64,000 nucleotides of DNA from Rallus limicola (taxonomy: Eukaryota > Chordata > Aves > Gruiformes > Rallidae), in the NCBI GenBank assembly GCA_022605955.1, contig JAKCOZ010000041.1, positions 5,711,001-5,775,000 of the forward strand, given 5' to 3'. Positions 26,495-37,804 of this stretch are shown piece after piece. The position numbers and the translations under genes were made by a program. How positions within the stretch are numbered: the first letter of the stretch is position 1; every line of letters begins with the position of its first letter. The notes beneath the pieces were generated by a model. The model did not search any database. It was not told where the DNA came from and saw only the letters and a program-made list of their open reading frames with translations.

Positions 26495-27680
26495 CTGCAT
26501 GACAGAGAATGGGGGGGAAATCATGCCGTGAATCATGCACAGCAGAAACCACACCTTCCCTCTTGATTTGTTCACCACCTAGCAGAAGCCTGTCTTGGCC
26601 TAGGTTTGAGGCTCCAATTTCTCACAGGGATGCTGATAGACAGAAGAGATACCTGCAGATTTTAATGCTAAAGACGATAATAAAATAATACAAATATTAT
26701 ACAAAATGTACTTTATGAAGCAAATAAATCATAACATTCTTTAAGCTACTAAACCATCCCAGTATCAGAATACATACTGAATGGAAAATTTCAATCCAAA
26801 TAACTAGAGCCTTATGCACTTTAGCGTGAAATGTAATTTTTGAATTACAGAGTTTCTGAAAGCAACTGTTTGTATTGTTAGAGGGGCTGTCTAATACAAC
26901 ACATAAGCATGAGGAACCACATGGTGCTAGAAGAATGCAGTGCCCTGAGTTGTAATTGTCATAGCCCAGCTTCACAGATACAATACAGCAAACCTTTAGA
27001 AAAGATTACCCATAGTTCTTGCAGTGAAAACAGTAGGGGGGAGGAGGACCCAAATAGTCTGCTGTCTATACAATTACCAATTCTAAAGTGTAAATTCATC
27101 TGCCTGTCCACTTCCAACCACCAAAGGATGAGTGTCTGTAATGCCACAGACCCACTCACACACACACAGACTGCCATCTCTGAAGCTGCCAATGGAGGTT
27201 ACATCAATGTTTTCATTTCAGTACCACATTTGAAATGATTGCTGTTCTATAGTATTGCTCTTATCGCCTTTTAAAATCAATCAACCTTAATATTTTTATT
27301 TCAATGGTATGATTTCACGCACTTCAGAGAGAAAACACCACCAAACAAATATTCCTAATCTCTTACATACTGTCATTCTAAATTTGGAATCAGTCTTCAG
27401 CATTCTCCTCTACAACTGGCTCAGCCATTGCTACTGCATCTCATTGTTTGTGCTTTGTATGTCCACAGAGTGCTTTCCTAGTATTATCGATGCAGTCTTG
27501 TTACAGCGAGATTTCAATGAGTCAATACAAACAAGCAGTCTGAAACAGCAGGGACTCAAAGACTGAGGAGGGCAAACTCTTATCACAGTACCTTTCTTGA
27601 TTTATTAGAACACAGATGTGATAAAAGGGACATACAGTTCATAAAAAGTGGCACGGTGCTTTTCTAGGATCATAGAGTAC

Positions 27681-27739
27681 CTGCCAAGCTCCAGAGGCTT
27701 TTGGAATGGGAGGTCTTTGAGAGGAAAGCGGGGTCCCAG
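27681..27739 (-). CDS. Weak candidate internal exon
   Basis: A 59-bp minus-strand segment is bounded by an acceptor (GCTAGCCATCAG) and a CAG|GTACTC donor. Read in phase 0 it gives LGPRFPLKDLPFQ and leaves two bases, which joins in frame to the one-base start of the terminal candidate exon at 26494. The pyrimidine tract is poor and all three frames are open, so the frame agreement carries limited weight. Confidence 0.18.
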
Positions 27740-27865
27740 CTGATGGCTAGCTATAGGCACAACATGCACTGGGAATGTTTGTTGCTCTTGGACTTGGTTC
27801 TAAATGTTCCAAGTTCTGCATAAATACAGAATATGTGTGTCCTAAAAAGCTCTTTCAAAAGATAC

Positions 27866-27952
27866 CCGACCCACACGCAGCCTTTTCGTATTACATAAAA
27901 GCACCATCACATCCAGAAAAGAAGTTCTGGCATTAGCAATGCTTTGTTTGGG
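27866..27952 (-). CDS. Weak candidate internal exon
   Basis: An 87-bp segment follows a good acceptor (TATTTCTTCTTTTTAG) and ends at a weak donor (CGG|GTATCT). The phase-0 frame has 29 codons, starting PKQSIANARTSFLDVMVLLC, and keeps frame with neighbours. A second possible donor (TAT|GTAATA) lies within it. No family recognised. Confidence 0.2.
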
Positions 27953-28761
27953 CTAAAAAGAAGAAATACATTCCTTCTTTGATGTTACGTTTACGTGCTT
28001 TCATAAGTGTAAGACAGCACGACTGGCTGTACTGATAGCATGCAGCACTAACAGGCCACCCACCATGCAGAAACAAAAGCTCTACAAAAATGATCAGGTG
28101 CAAGTCTTACACATCAAGAGACAAAAACCTTCAATCCTCCATTCCAGCCTTGAACTGGTATTCCTAACCAAAACAAGAAAAATACCACTAGAAAAAGTTC
28201 TTCTAGTGCTTTTCTTCTTTAAGGGGCTGGAAGGACTATGGAGTAAGTAGAAAACAGACAGAAGCAGAGCGTATGAATGAACCGTGTGTGCACACACTCC
28301 CCTGTCCTTATTAGTTCTGCAGCAATTTTTCAAATACACTGTTGACACCGTAACAGTCCCTGGGGAGAACATGTTAACTAAAGGGATAGCAGCTTCATTT
28401 ATCAACAGTGGGACAGCAAATTTGCCTGTAGAAATTATGCCAACCTGCTAATACAGCTAATCAGGAACTGGTAAAATCAAGTCATGCTGTAAGAAGTCAA
28501 GGTCAAATTCCAGGATTTTGCTATTATTACTGGAGCTTTCAGAGATGTTCTTTCCAGAGAGTATGTTCTACAAGCCTACTAAGCACAGATAACATCAGGT
28601 TGAAAAGACCAGAAAGAGAGTAGACTAACAGCACTGCATAAGCAAGCACTTTTCTTTGAGAAACCTAAGCTCCCCTGTCCAAAGCTGGAAAAAGAAAGGA
28701 AGTTGCAAAGGTTTTGTCCACAAAGACTGGATGATACCAGCACAGAGATCCTCTGCTACAC

Positions 28762-28871
28762 CTGGAGCGGGAAACGAAAATACCGTATGTTCACACACTG
28801 AACTTGAACTCCAGGTAACTTCCATTTTGAAGTACAGTTCTTCGGATAATCAAGGAATTCCTCAGATAATT
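28762..28871 (-). CDS. Candidate internal exon
   Basis: This 110-bp segment follows an acceptor preceded by a long T-rich tract (TTTTTTTCTTCTAAAAAATACAG) and ends at CAG|GTGTAG. Only one frame is open throughout. It begins with two bases of a split codon, reads LSEEFLDYPKNCTSKWKLPG onward, and ends in phase 0, so it joins in frame to the 27866-27952 segment. Composition is protein-like, but I recognise no domain. Confidence 0.25.
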
Positions 28872-29383
28872 CTGTATTTTTTAGAAGAAAAAAAAAAACA
28901 TCCCAGGCAAAGGGAATCAGATGAAAGAGCACCACCAATGTGTGAGAACAGGACCTCTGCAATCACACCTCATCTGTACTATTCACTTTCAGTCCTGTTA
29001 TTCACAATGCGAAGAAGGTAGAATAAAAGTGTTCTTGTTTTGACAGGGCATGTAAAATCCAGGCCTTTGCAAACACAGCTGAAGTTTTTCTTGCTCTTTT
29101 GGCTGCACTGCATTGTACATGCAGATGAGACTTTTGAAACTATCAGCCAGACGATGCAGAGTCCTTGCTAAGCCAGTATTTATGACAGAGCTTTCTCTGT
29201 CCACATCTCACAGCTGGAAAGGAAACATTAGAATTTAACTACCTTCAAGGCATCTGACAAGCCATCATGGTTTTTCCATTCGCAAAACCTAAAATCATGC
29301 TGTTTGCTTTGCTAATGAGTTTTTACCTGTTTTCCATTTATTCTAGTCACTTCGAATGATGAGCTGCATAGGCTTCCAGTTAC

Positions 29384-29488
29384 CTCCAGAGACTAGGATC
29401 AGGTAGCACTCCTGTGCAGTACATTTTCTCTCATAGATGCAGTTGGTAATAGGGCATTTCACCACATTTGTTATATACTGGCCAAGTT
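29384..29488 (-). CDS. Weak candidate internal exon
   Basis: A 105-bp segment runs from a modest acceptor (GCCTTTGTTTAAG) to a good donor (GAG|GTAACT). The single open frame reads LGQYITNVVKCPITNC early on and contains five cysteines. It starts with two bases and ends with one base of split codons, which agrees with the segments at 30142-30179 and 28762-28871. The frame is also open upstream apart from one TAA, so an old pseudogene is another possible reading. Confidence 0.2.
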
Positions 29489-30141
29489 CTTAAACAAAGG
29501 CAATCAATTCTATTCCACTCTCTTCTACCTGTCCTGACAGCTTTTCAGTGTGACCCACAATAATTCTGGCAAACGCCATATACCCAGCTCCACAGTGTGA
29601 TGGGTCACTCAAAGCATCACGTAGAGATCAGATTCACTGTGACATCAGTTGCATGCTAGCTCTGAAGCTGCGAGTAACGCACAGATAATATGAGGATTTG
29701 CAGAAAATACTGATACTGTAGTCAGATTATCAAGCAGAACCACTCTGATGCCTGCAGGTCTAGATCTCCTCCTAGAAAAGCAAATACCTATGCATTAACA
29801 CATTACACAGGGTAAATCCAGGACCCTGGGACTCACATATTAAAAGTGCCTGCATAAGGGCACTCCCTCATCAGGTTTTGATGTCAGTTTGTGCTCAAGG
29901 CCCTAATACCTTTTACTATGAAAAACAAAACAAAGCTTCCAACTTCTTTTAAAGAGGAAAAAAATAGAAGCATGGCAAGCTGCCGTATATCACAGAATGA
30001 ACTACACCAAAATTTCTCATCCATTTTGTCTTATTCCAAAAGCACTTCCTAACACATTCCTTCAAGACGAGGAGAAATGTTCAGAAAGGTCAAACCCTGG
30101 GTAGGAAAAAAAAATTTTTAAAAATCACAAGCACACATTAC

Positions 30142-30179
30142 CTAAAGCAATCAGGATGTATCTTATGCCTTCTCTAAGT
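30142..30179 (-). CDS. Candidate micro-exon
   Basis: Both splice sites are good (TTTTATCTTAATACAG and TAG|GTAATG) around only 38 bp. One frame is open: LREGIRYILIAL, with one base at the start and one at the end of split codons. Its phase fits the segment at 29384-29488. The small size makes chance occurrence likely. Confidence 0.2.
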
Positions 30180-31107
30180 CTGTATTAAGATAAAATATTG
30201 AAAGAACAGCCCTCCTCATAGACACACAGTCCTATTGGTGTAAATAAACATCAGTTTGCCTGTGTATCAGTGGCTGGGGTGGACAGAATACTGAGATGTA
30301 AACACATCTGAGACTGGATGGTCACTGAATGGCTTTGTCAGGAAGAATCCTCTTGCTTTGTGCAATCTGCTGGTACAACTGTGAGTTACAGCCAGTCTGC
30401 GGGTGCGTAGAAATCGCAACTGTGGGTTCGCCAGAATCCATAATACACAGTGACAGAGAGACTTTATCCTCTGAATTTCTCTACTTTATCACAGATTATC
30501 ACAAATACTGCAAAAATCACCGACCAGGACTAGTTTTTGCAATTACTGATCTCCTCAGTGTGAGCAGTGGCCCCTCCTTCAATACTTTTAATTAAAACTT
30601 ACAAACGGTCTGTAACAATTTGGCACAGGATTTTCACAAAACCCAAGACCGCTGGTGGCACTGGCACAAAGCAGAGCTGTGTAGCTGGAACAAATGACTT
30701 TATCCTGCTACGGTCATTCCCTGTGGCAAATCAAGGCTGCCTGGTTCATGCCCCATGATAAAGGGCCGCTGGCCACGTCCCAGCATAGAACAGTTCCAAG
30801 GAGGTCTGACATCCACTTCAGTGCTTAATCACAGAATACAGGAGATATGTATGCAACAGTGGTTCTGTCCCAGGTCTTTCAGCTATGAATAAATGTTCTC
30901 CTAGCCGAGAGTGAGAGATACGTCAATTCAAGGCCCAAGGAATTCACAAAGGCATATTAAGGACTCAAGAAAAAGATAAGACGACTCCTAAAATTAATGT
31001 TAATAGCAAGCTCACAGTGTCATCTTAAACCATATTTAATGTATCAGGGACATAATACCTGAAAGATACAAATGTGTCTTTCATAAATACTCCATATAAA
31101 GTAGATT

Positions 31108-31923
31108 CTGCTGTCAGAGTTATTCCCAGAAATCACAGACAACAAGCTGATCTCACACACAAGCACCTGGGCAGGCAAACCAAACTGTGGCAACAGGTTA
31201 AACATTTACTCCCCATGCTTAATACACACTGAAAGCAGACATGCAGTGAAATTTCACCCTCTGTGTGAAGATATTATCACCTACTGCTGGACTGAGTTTC
31301 GGTTGTTCACCTTGGTTGTTAAGAAATGGATGTCCTGGAGCTTTGCAAAGCAGTTCCCTTGAAAGCTACAGAGACATCATTTAGGGGTTTTCCATGCCTA
31401 CCTAAACTCTGGGAACATTGGTGTCATCTGTCAGCAATGGAGATGGAGATTCACAGAGCAAACTTGCTCAGGTAAAATACCTTGCAACACATGCACCCCT
31501 ACCTTCCCCATGGCTCTGCAGCTGTTTGACAGCCCATGGTGAAAATACTCTCTAGATGCATCAGGATGTGATTTGTTAGCTGCTCTACATGAGGAAAAGC
31601 AAAACCGACTCATCTAAACTCTGATATTAGGAGAAATAATCTTATCCCATTATTTAGCAAGTTCTATTCCAACCATAATTTTATTTCATACAAAAGATAC
31701 AGATGGCAAACAGGTCACCTGACCTCCTGCCTTCAAATGCAATGCTATAACCAGCATATTTCTGTACTGAAACAGTGGCTTTTTTAGCTGGAAAACAGGA
31801 AATATTTATCAAAACTTGAAAATGCTTGCTATTTTTGCACTACTCCAGGATTGCCTTGCCAAAGCACTGACTCTTCCCACAAATCTTTACAACTCATTTT
31901 TTAAATAAAAAGACTATTTTTTT
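31108..31923. other. Unique DNA, nothing supported
   Basis: I see only weak splice-like pairs (for example 31402-31427, minus strand) with inconsistent phases and no repeat signature. Confidence 0.5.
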
Positions 31924-32320
31924 CATAGAACCCCAGGTTGGTTTGGGTGGGCAGGGCCCTCAGACCTCCCCTGCCATGGGCAGGGACATCCCCCACACCA
32001 GTGCAGGGTGCCCAAAGCCCCGTCCAACCAAGCTTTGAACCCTGCCAAGGATGCAGGGGCAGCCCCAGCTTCCCTGGGCACCCTGTACCAGGGCCTCCCC
32101 CTTCCCCGGGAAGGATTTCTGCCTCCCAGCTCCTCTCCAGCTGCCCTCCTGCAGCTGAAGGCCCTGGGCCTGTCCCTCCCTGTCCTTGGAACCAGCCCCT
32201 CTCCAGCTCTCCTGGAGTCACTCGAGGGACTGGAAGGGTCTCGGAGCTCTCCCCGCAGCCTTCTCTGGGCTGAACCACCCCAGCTCACCCAGCCCATCTC
32301 CAGAGCAGAGTGGCTCCAGG
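31924..32320 (-). mobile_element. GC-rich CR1 fragment with 3' end
   Basis: The complement of a CR1 3' end starts at TCATAGAACCCCAGGTTGG, followed by CCCCTGCCATGGGCAGGGAC, GGGTGCCCAAAGCCCCGTCC, CTTCCCTGGGCACCCTGTAC and CCTTCTCTGGGCTGAACC, stopping at about 32320. The block is strikingly GC-rich for its surroundings. Four overlapping open frames above 110 codons on both strands result from that composition and should not be annotated as genes. Confidence 0.9.
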
Positions 32321-35300
32321 CATTTTTAATTTTAAAATACCAATTCTACTTTAAGTATAAAACTCTAATTAAAAAATGTCAAAACAGTATAATTTGACTG
32401 AAAGAGGAAAAACTTGTTTTGCAAGCTTAAAAGATAATTTGACTTTCGTTAACTTTAATTAACTTTTATACCTGCACTCAACCAATGAGCCAAGGGGTAA
32501 GATTAGCTACAGTATATCATGCTAATGGGAGTTCAATATTTATTATTTATCCTAGAATTCTGTAGGAATTAATTCATTTAGTGAGCAAACAGGCATTATG
32601 AATATTAGATTTTCAACACCACAGATATTTATAACACTGGAGGTAAACAGAAATCTTTAATTGTGAGGCAAGAGGTTGTCATTTTCTCCCCTAAGTATTT
32701 TTTTTTCTTCTACACCGATGCTTTTTATCTCAAAAGTGTTGTCTCACTGATTCAGACCTAAAACACTGCTCACTTTGTAGGCTGGAATCGATGTAAGCCT
32801 GTCTTACCAAGACACATCACTTCTCTACGTAGGTAATTCTGCTGCAGGTAGTCACTCATTTCACACCACCTTTTTCTTCTTAATCCTTCGTTAGTCACTG
32901 CTCTGTTTCACTAGTTGGCTTTTTAAAACCCCATTTGATTTTAGATATATGGCCTAATTGTAGGCAATTAATTTTCCAGCAATTTTAGATTCAAAACTGG
33001 CGTTTTAAGCTCTCGGAGATACTGAAAGAGAACTTCACCATTCATTGCTGCTATTAGGACGTTTATGGATCACATTCCAGTCTCAAGTCCTGGTTTCTTG
33101 CATTCATCCCAGTGACTCACGTTTTGTTGCTACACTCATGAAGCTTTTTATTAAATGGAGATTGAATAACAAACACCCACACTCTGGCACATGCATTCCG
33201 GGCCTCGCAGTTTTTATTTTCCTCTTTTCTGGTACTTTTGCACGTTTGTTTATCGTATCTCAGATGCTTGAGGCCTTGATAACATCATTATAGAAATGTT
33301 TAATCAAACCCACAGTTTACTCTGACAATATTTGGCATTAGTAACAGCTATAACTCACTATAAACATTAAGCTGGCAAGCTTACTTGTGAGAGATCTTTC
33401 AGTGGCTTTTTTAAATAATCGAAAATCATGTGGCATAAAGCAGATATTTAGATACATACTGTAATTCTGAATCATTGCGCTGTGACTTTGTGTATACAAA
33501 TAACAAGAATCAGCAGATTTCTTCCAGTATTATATATAAAAAGTAAAACAACAGCACCTCAGAAAACCCCTATATTCCCTATGTAGGCAGAAGCCCCACT
33601 CAACTGGATGATCAAGAGGAAAAAGTAAAGATGCTGCTGATACCAAAAAGATGGGCATGTTCAAAACTCTTTAGAGAAAAATCTGAGGAAGAGTGTTTAT
33701 TACAGGTTTTTAAAAGTAAAAATAGGAACTTCTTTAACAAGCCATTATATTTAGGTCATAATGTGGAGAAATTTAGGAACGCGGTAAAGATTATGGCACA
33801 TATGCTTATTCTTATAGGTTTATGATACCTGCTACTGGCCATATTAGAATAAAGCATCATTCCGGAGAGTCTCACCAAGTATAACCATTGTCATGCTCTT
33901 AAGAACAATTTCTATCTTATTTAGGCAGGAAATTACTGGTAGTTTTCTTAGGGTGTAAATGGGAAACCACTGATGAGCAACATGCAGAATCTACAATTGC
34001 TTCAATTACTCCCATAAACCTTCCTTTTTTAAAAGCGCCAATACCACAAGATTGCTTCTGGAAGCTTATTTCTTCTGCCTTCTTTTTAATACTATTCTGC
34101 ATTAGGTGGATATTTAGCTATTTTCTCAGAAGCAAACTTATCTCTCAACATATACGCTTCCTTCATAGTTCCCATGGAACTACAGGAACTGTCAATAAAA
34201 GAGAGGATCAATACTTCTAAAAGAAATAAAAAAGATAGTGTTTTGCCTTACAAATAATAGAATTATCAGAGTCTATTTTCAGCCATTTGGTCTTTCACTT
34301 GAAGGCACTGAGACTGCCAGAATCTCCAAATATGGTAACTGCAAATTAAACTGTTCTCATTTTTTTGCATATAATGTGTCTTTGGCAAACTCATTACATG
34401 CAAAACCACATGTTCTGTATCTTTTCAACAGGTACACCCCAAATCCTTATTCGGGGTCTGATAGATTACTTAAGGCTAAAAAGTTAGCATGTTACAAAAT
34501 GCTTTCCACTCTTTCTCAGACTGTTAGCATGCTTCAGGTCAAGAATATCTTCAAGTACTCTGCAATACGAGGCCATCTATGAAATCACTTCTCTTATCTC
34601 CCCTTTTGCAAGCGGTGCCCCTTTATAGAGGTACAGCTGGTATGAGGGCATTCTGTTCTCTCTGAAGGAAACAAGAAGATGGTGGCACAGAGAGGCAGAG
34701 GATGTGTTCTGGACTTTAACAACTTGAGCTCTGAAGATACCAATTTTATAGCCTGTAAAACTCAGGAGCATTTGAGAGTGCTGAAGACATGGAAATGTTC
34801 CTTGCACTCTCCAGCTAACATGGCCAAGAGGGCAGCGTTCACTGGGTGCTCTCAGGTAGCCCACTGTGAAGATTACTTCTGAAATTGAACGGAACTGTAT
34901 CATACATGACCTTCCCAGGATGTAGGGAGACAGCCCTCTTCCAAAACAGGCCTGTTTCTCTCCAGGGAAATCAGAAGCCGGCAAACAACACATACTTTTC
35001 AACAACATGTTTTATTTAAGGACCATATACCTAATTTCAAACTCTTGTCAACTTGGTGCTTTCGCAGTAAACAAAAAATAACTGTCCTGACAAATAATAA
35101 ACCACAGTCAGTTTACATAGCTAGTATTTCTAAGCAACAACTGAGTAAAAATTTATATTTTCTTCCAATAAGGAATGAAAAAATATGCAAATACTCACAA
35201 GTTTCAATTGCTGGTTTGAGGTTTTTTTAAAGAAAAAAATGTCCTATATTCAAAATAGCTTCTCTTTTATTACCTGTATTCTTTGCCAGGTAAGAGCAGA

Positions 35301-35329
35301 ACTGCTGAAATACCACCAAACTGACTAAG
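32321..35329. other. AT-rich unique DNA, possible conserved blocks, no supported gene
   Basis: The part at 32420-32690 (CGTTAACTTTAATTAAC, ATTAATTCATTTAG) has the texture of conserved non-coding DNA. A 31-bp minus-strand splice-bounded segment at 35274-35304 (donor CAG|GTAATA, acceptor TGGTGGTATTTCAG, peptide QFCSYLAKNT) is a possible micro-exon. A long pyrimidine tract read on the minus strand ends at 34217 and is followed by an open frame, but no good donor. No transposon seen. Confidence 0.45.
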
Positions 35330-35621
35330 GAAGGCTCTTCACGCTGACCAGAGAGACCATACAGTAGTACAGGAGGGAACGGCTGCAAGTTGCACCAGGC
35401 GAGGTTCAGGTTAGAAATGAGGAGAAAGTTCTTCTCAGAAAGAGTGGTTGGGCGTTGGAACGGGCTGTCCAGGGAAGTGGTGGAGTCACCGTCCCTCTGG
35501 GAGTTCAAGGAAAGGTACTTGGGGACATGGTTTAGTGAGTGATAAAGGTGGTAGGGGGATGGTTGGACTAGATGATCTGGAAGGTCTTTTCCAACCTTAA
35601 TGACTCCATGGCTCTATGATT
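35330..35621 (+). mobile_element. CR1 fragment with 3' tail
   Basis: Plus-strand CR1 landmarks are present in order: AGTTGCACCAGGCGAGGTTC, GTTCTTCTCAGAAAGAGTGG, GGAACGGGCTGTCCAGGGAA, GGACATGGTTTAGTGAGTGA, GGTTGGACTAGATGATCTGG and TTTTCCAACCTTAATGACTC, ending in CTCTATGATTT. It is 5'-truncated near 35330. Confidence 0.92.
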
Positions 35622-36321
35622 TGGAAATGGCAGCAGTAGCAGCATTTGCCTTTGCAAAGCCAAGCCAGGGGCAAGCAGAGCAAGGAAAGGAACCACCAGC
35701 ATCCCTCACACACTTAATACAGTGGACAATGAACCTCGTGTAAACCGTTTTCCCAGACAGATCACATCTGAGTGACGGCAGCTGAATTTCTGTTCTAAAG
35801 CACAATCTTCGAGTCCACAAATCGAGGAAAAACAAATTTCTGTAAAGACATTGTGAACCACAACTTCCCCCAAAGTGTCACTAGATGGCATCTTGTCATC
35901 ACACTTTAAATCCCGGAGTTCTCCCTGCCGGCATTCCTCTGTGAGGAACACTGAACAGAAAACGTCCTGAGGAGATTTCGGGTTACTCTCAATCCCTACA
36001 ATCACGGTTTTACCATTCCACAACCCACACACTGCCCTACTGGAAGTCAGCGCAAAAAGGGTAGAAACGTAGTATTCATAAGCTGGCTCCTACTCCACAG
36101 TGCAATGCCTACATCTACCTGAGAGCCAGGCTGAGAGGGAGTTAAAAGGGGCCCCTGTGAAGCAGGGTCGGGTGGTTTAAGTTGGTTTGGGGATTTTCCT
36201 AATATGTCTCAGCTGTAAGATTTCTGACAGGTTCTTATTGCTTCCATTTAGAAGCAGGTTTTCCAGCTTTTTGTTTCTTTTAGAGATTCTGGGATTTGGT
36301 AATTAACAAACATTGTTAATA

Positions 36322-36533
36322 TGAGTAGATGGTTTAACCCCAGCAGGTAACAGCACCACACAGTCACTTGTGCTCCTTTGCCCCCACAAGAGATAGGGAG
36401 GAGAATGAGAAAAAAAAAAAAACCACAAAACCCCAAATAACAAAAACCCCCAACTCATAGGTTGAAGTAAAGATGGTTAATAAAATAACAATGGAAGAAA
36501 ATAATAACAGTAGTAATTATATACATAAAAACA
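36322..36533 (+). mobile_element. Avian ERVL-like LTR, 5' portion
   Basis: The start TGAGTAGATGGTTTAACCCC followed by AGCACCACACAGTCAC, the A-rich tract and CAACTCATAGGTTGAAG, then a run of AATAATAACAGTAGTAAT, matches the recalled 5' part of a widespread avian LTR that opens with GGTTTAACCCCAGC. It is interrupted at about 36533 by another LTR; the rest resumes at about 36991. Confidence 0.72.
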
Positions 36534-36990
36534 TGTGCTGTAGTTTTGCATGGCTGGGTTCTAGTGGAGAAGGGGGGCTGCAGGGTGGCTGCTGCAAGAA
36601 GCAGCCAGAAGCTGTCTGCAGGCCCCACAGAGCAAACACCAGCTGGCTCAAGGCCAGAGTTGTTGCTGACCAAGGCTGAGCCCATCAGCGATGGTCACAA
36701 CACCTCTGGGAATCACATTTAGGAGAAAAAAAAAAAACCCACGCACAGATGCTTTTTGTCCTCAGAGAAGAGAGTAAGATGTAAAAATGTCTGCAGACAC
36801 CAACGTCAGTGAAGAACGGGGAGAGGAAGTACCCCAGGTGCAGGAGAAAAAGATGTCCCTGCAGCCTGTGGAGAAACCCATGCTGGAGTGGGTGTCCCCC
36901 CCGCAGCCCATAGAACAGAGACCCCACCTGCAGCCCATGGAGAGGCCCCATGCTGGAGCAAGTGGAGACATACAGAAGATACCATGATCT
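36534..36990 (+). mobile_element. Second avian LTR (5' part) nested in the first
   Basis: Landmarks of a different, longer avian LTR family run in order: TTTTGCATGGCTGGGTTC, GGGGCTGCAGGGTGGCTGC, CCAAGGCTGAGCCCATCAGC, TCTGCAGACACCAACGTCAG, CTGCAGCCCATGGAGAGGCC and ATGCTGGAGCAAGTGGAGAC. The family's expected CCAAT box is degraded (CCCATCAG) and its TATA-like site is disrupted by an A run near 36725-36740. The 3' part is absent. The 10010-10415 piece is the complementary 3' part of what I think is the same family, and 19060-19544 another copy. Confidence 0.65.
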
Positions 36991-37396
36991 GCACTGCAGC
37001 AAGACTGCCAGTGATGCATAAACACCATTGTTCACCACATGCAAAGAAATAAGGAAAAAAAACCAAAATAGCTAGACCCCACCCCAAAACCAAAAACTTC
37101 ACGATGCCCAGTCTGTTTCTGAGCAGCAACCCCTTCTCCCAAGCTTGCGTCCCCAGCTCTGTGCACAGCATCACGCTCCTTGGCAGGAAGGTCCCTTTGG
37201 CCAGGCTGGCTCAGCTGTCCTGGCTCTGCTCTTCCAGCTTTTGGGCACCCAGCCAGGGAACCTGAAAAGTCCTTGCCTTAGTGTAGGCACTGCATCTACC
37301 AGTGACAGCTCAAGCCACCAGCGTGTTATTGATGTTATCTTCATCCTAAATCCAGAGGACAGCACTGTACAGCTACTAGAAGCCAAAACCAGGACA
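36991..37396 (+). mobile_element. Avian ERVL-like LTR, 3' portion
   Basis: The first LTR resumes with GCCAGTGATGCATAAAC and TGTTCACCACATGCAAAG. It continues through TCCCTTTGGCCAGGC, GCTCAGCTGTCCTGGCTCTG and GTGTTATTGATGTTATCTTC, and ends ACAGCTACTAGAAGCCAAAA then CCAGGACA at 37396. The end motif is characteristic of this LTR family. I see no 5-bp target duplication (TAATA before 36322, CTTTG after 37396), so the insertion has been rearranged or its ends are mis-set. The open frame at 37145-37585 runs through this LTR into the CR1 and is not a gene. Confidence 0.72.
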
Positions 37397-37655
37397 CTTT
37401 GGGACCAAGAGGCCAGGGGTTATCTGGGAGACACCATAAAGAACATGACCAGCACATCAAGGGAGGTTCTCCTGCCCCTCTGCTCTTCCCTGGTGAGGCC
37501 AAAGATGGAGTTCTGTGTCCAGTTCTGGGCTCCCCAGTTCAAGAAAGATAAAGAACTACTGGAGAGAGTCCAGTGGACGATATGAGGGTAATGAGGGGCC
37601 TAGATCATCTTTCATATGCAGAAAGGCTGAGAGAGCTGGGGCCAAAGAAGAGAAG
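37397..37655 (+). mobile_element. CR1 ORF2 fragment (reverse-transcriptase C-terminal part)
   Basis: Directly after the LTR the sequence becomes CR1 ORF2: a degraded 'GACCAAGAGGCCAGGGG' equivalent, CATGACCAGCACATCAAGGG, TGTGTCCAGTTCTGGGCTCC, CTACTGGAGAGAGTCCAG and GAAAGGCTGAGAGAGCTGGG. Conceptual translation of the middle gives FCVQFWAPQFKKDKELLERV, typical of the region after the CR1 reverse-transcriptase core. Both element ends are missing. It is non-functional. Confidence 0.88.
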
Positions 37656-37804
37656 TGAGTAACAAAGCCAAGACAGACTTACACAGATACTCAACCTACT
37701 CAGAGTAGGCTCTGCACTCGATACGCCTTCCCTCTTTGCATTGAGCTACATTCCAACCCCAGCTTTTCTTCCCACACCAAATCCATGTATGTTCAAATCA
37801 AGTA

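Noticed and set aside
26969..27060. Minus-strand splice-bounded 49-bp segment near the terminal exon
   Set aside because: Phase mismatch with the terminal candidate exon and a poor pyrimidine tract.
27150..27175. Short CA-rich run
   Set aside because: About six CA units; too short to annotate as a microsatellite.
28998..29204. 68-codon minus-strand frame preceded by TTTCCTTTCCAG
   Set aside because: The frame has a TGA just after the good acceptor, and there is no adequate donor.
31147..31230. Minus-strand segment with good acceptor and donor (peptide CVLSMGSKCLTCC)
   Set aside because: Its phase does not agree with the neighbouring candidate exons. It shows how often pseudo-exons arise here.
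31901..32397. Four overlapping open frames above 110 codons on both strands
   Set aside because: They lie in a GC-rich CR1 copy, where stop codons are scarce.
34577..35008. 143-codon minus-strand open frame
   Set aside because: Composition and context give no support; overlapping plus-strand frames are equally good.
37145..37585. 146-codon open frame
   Set aside because: It runs from the end of an LTR into CR1 ORF2, so it is a chance fusion across a repeat junction.
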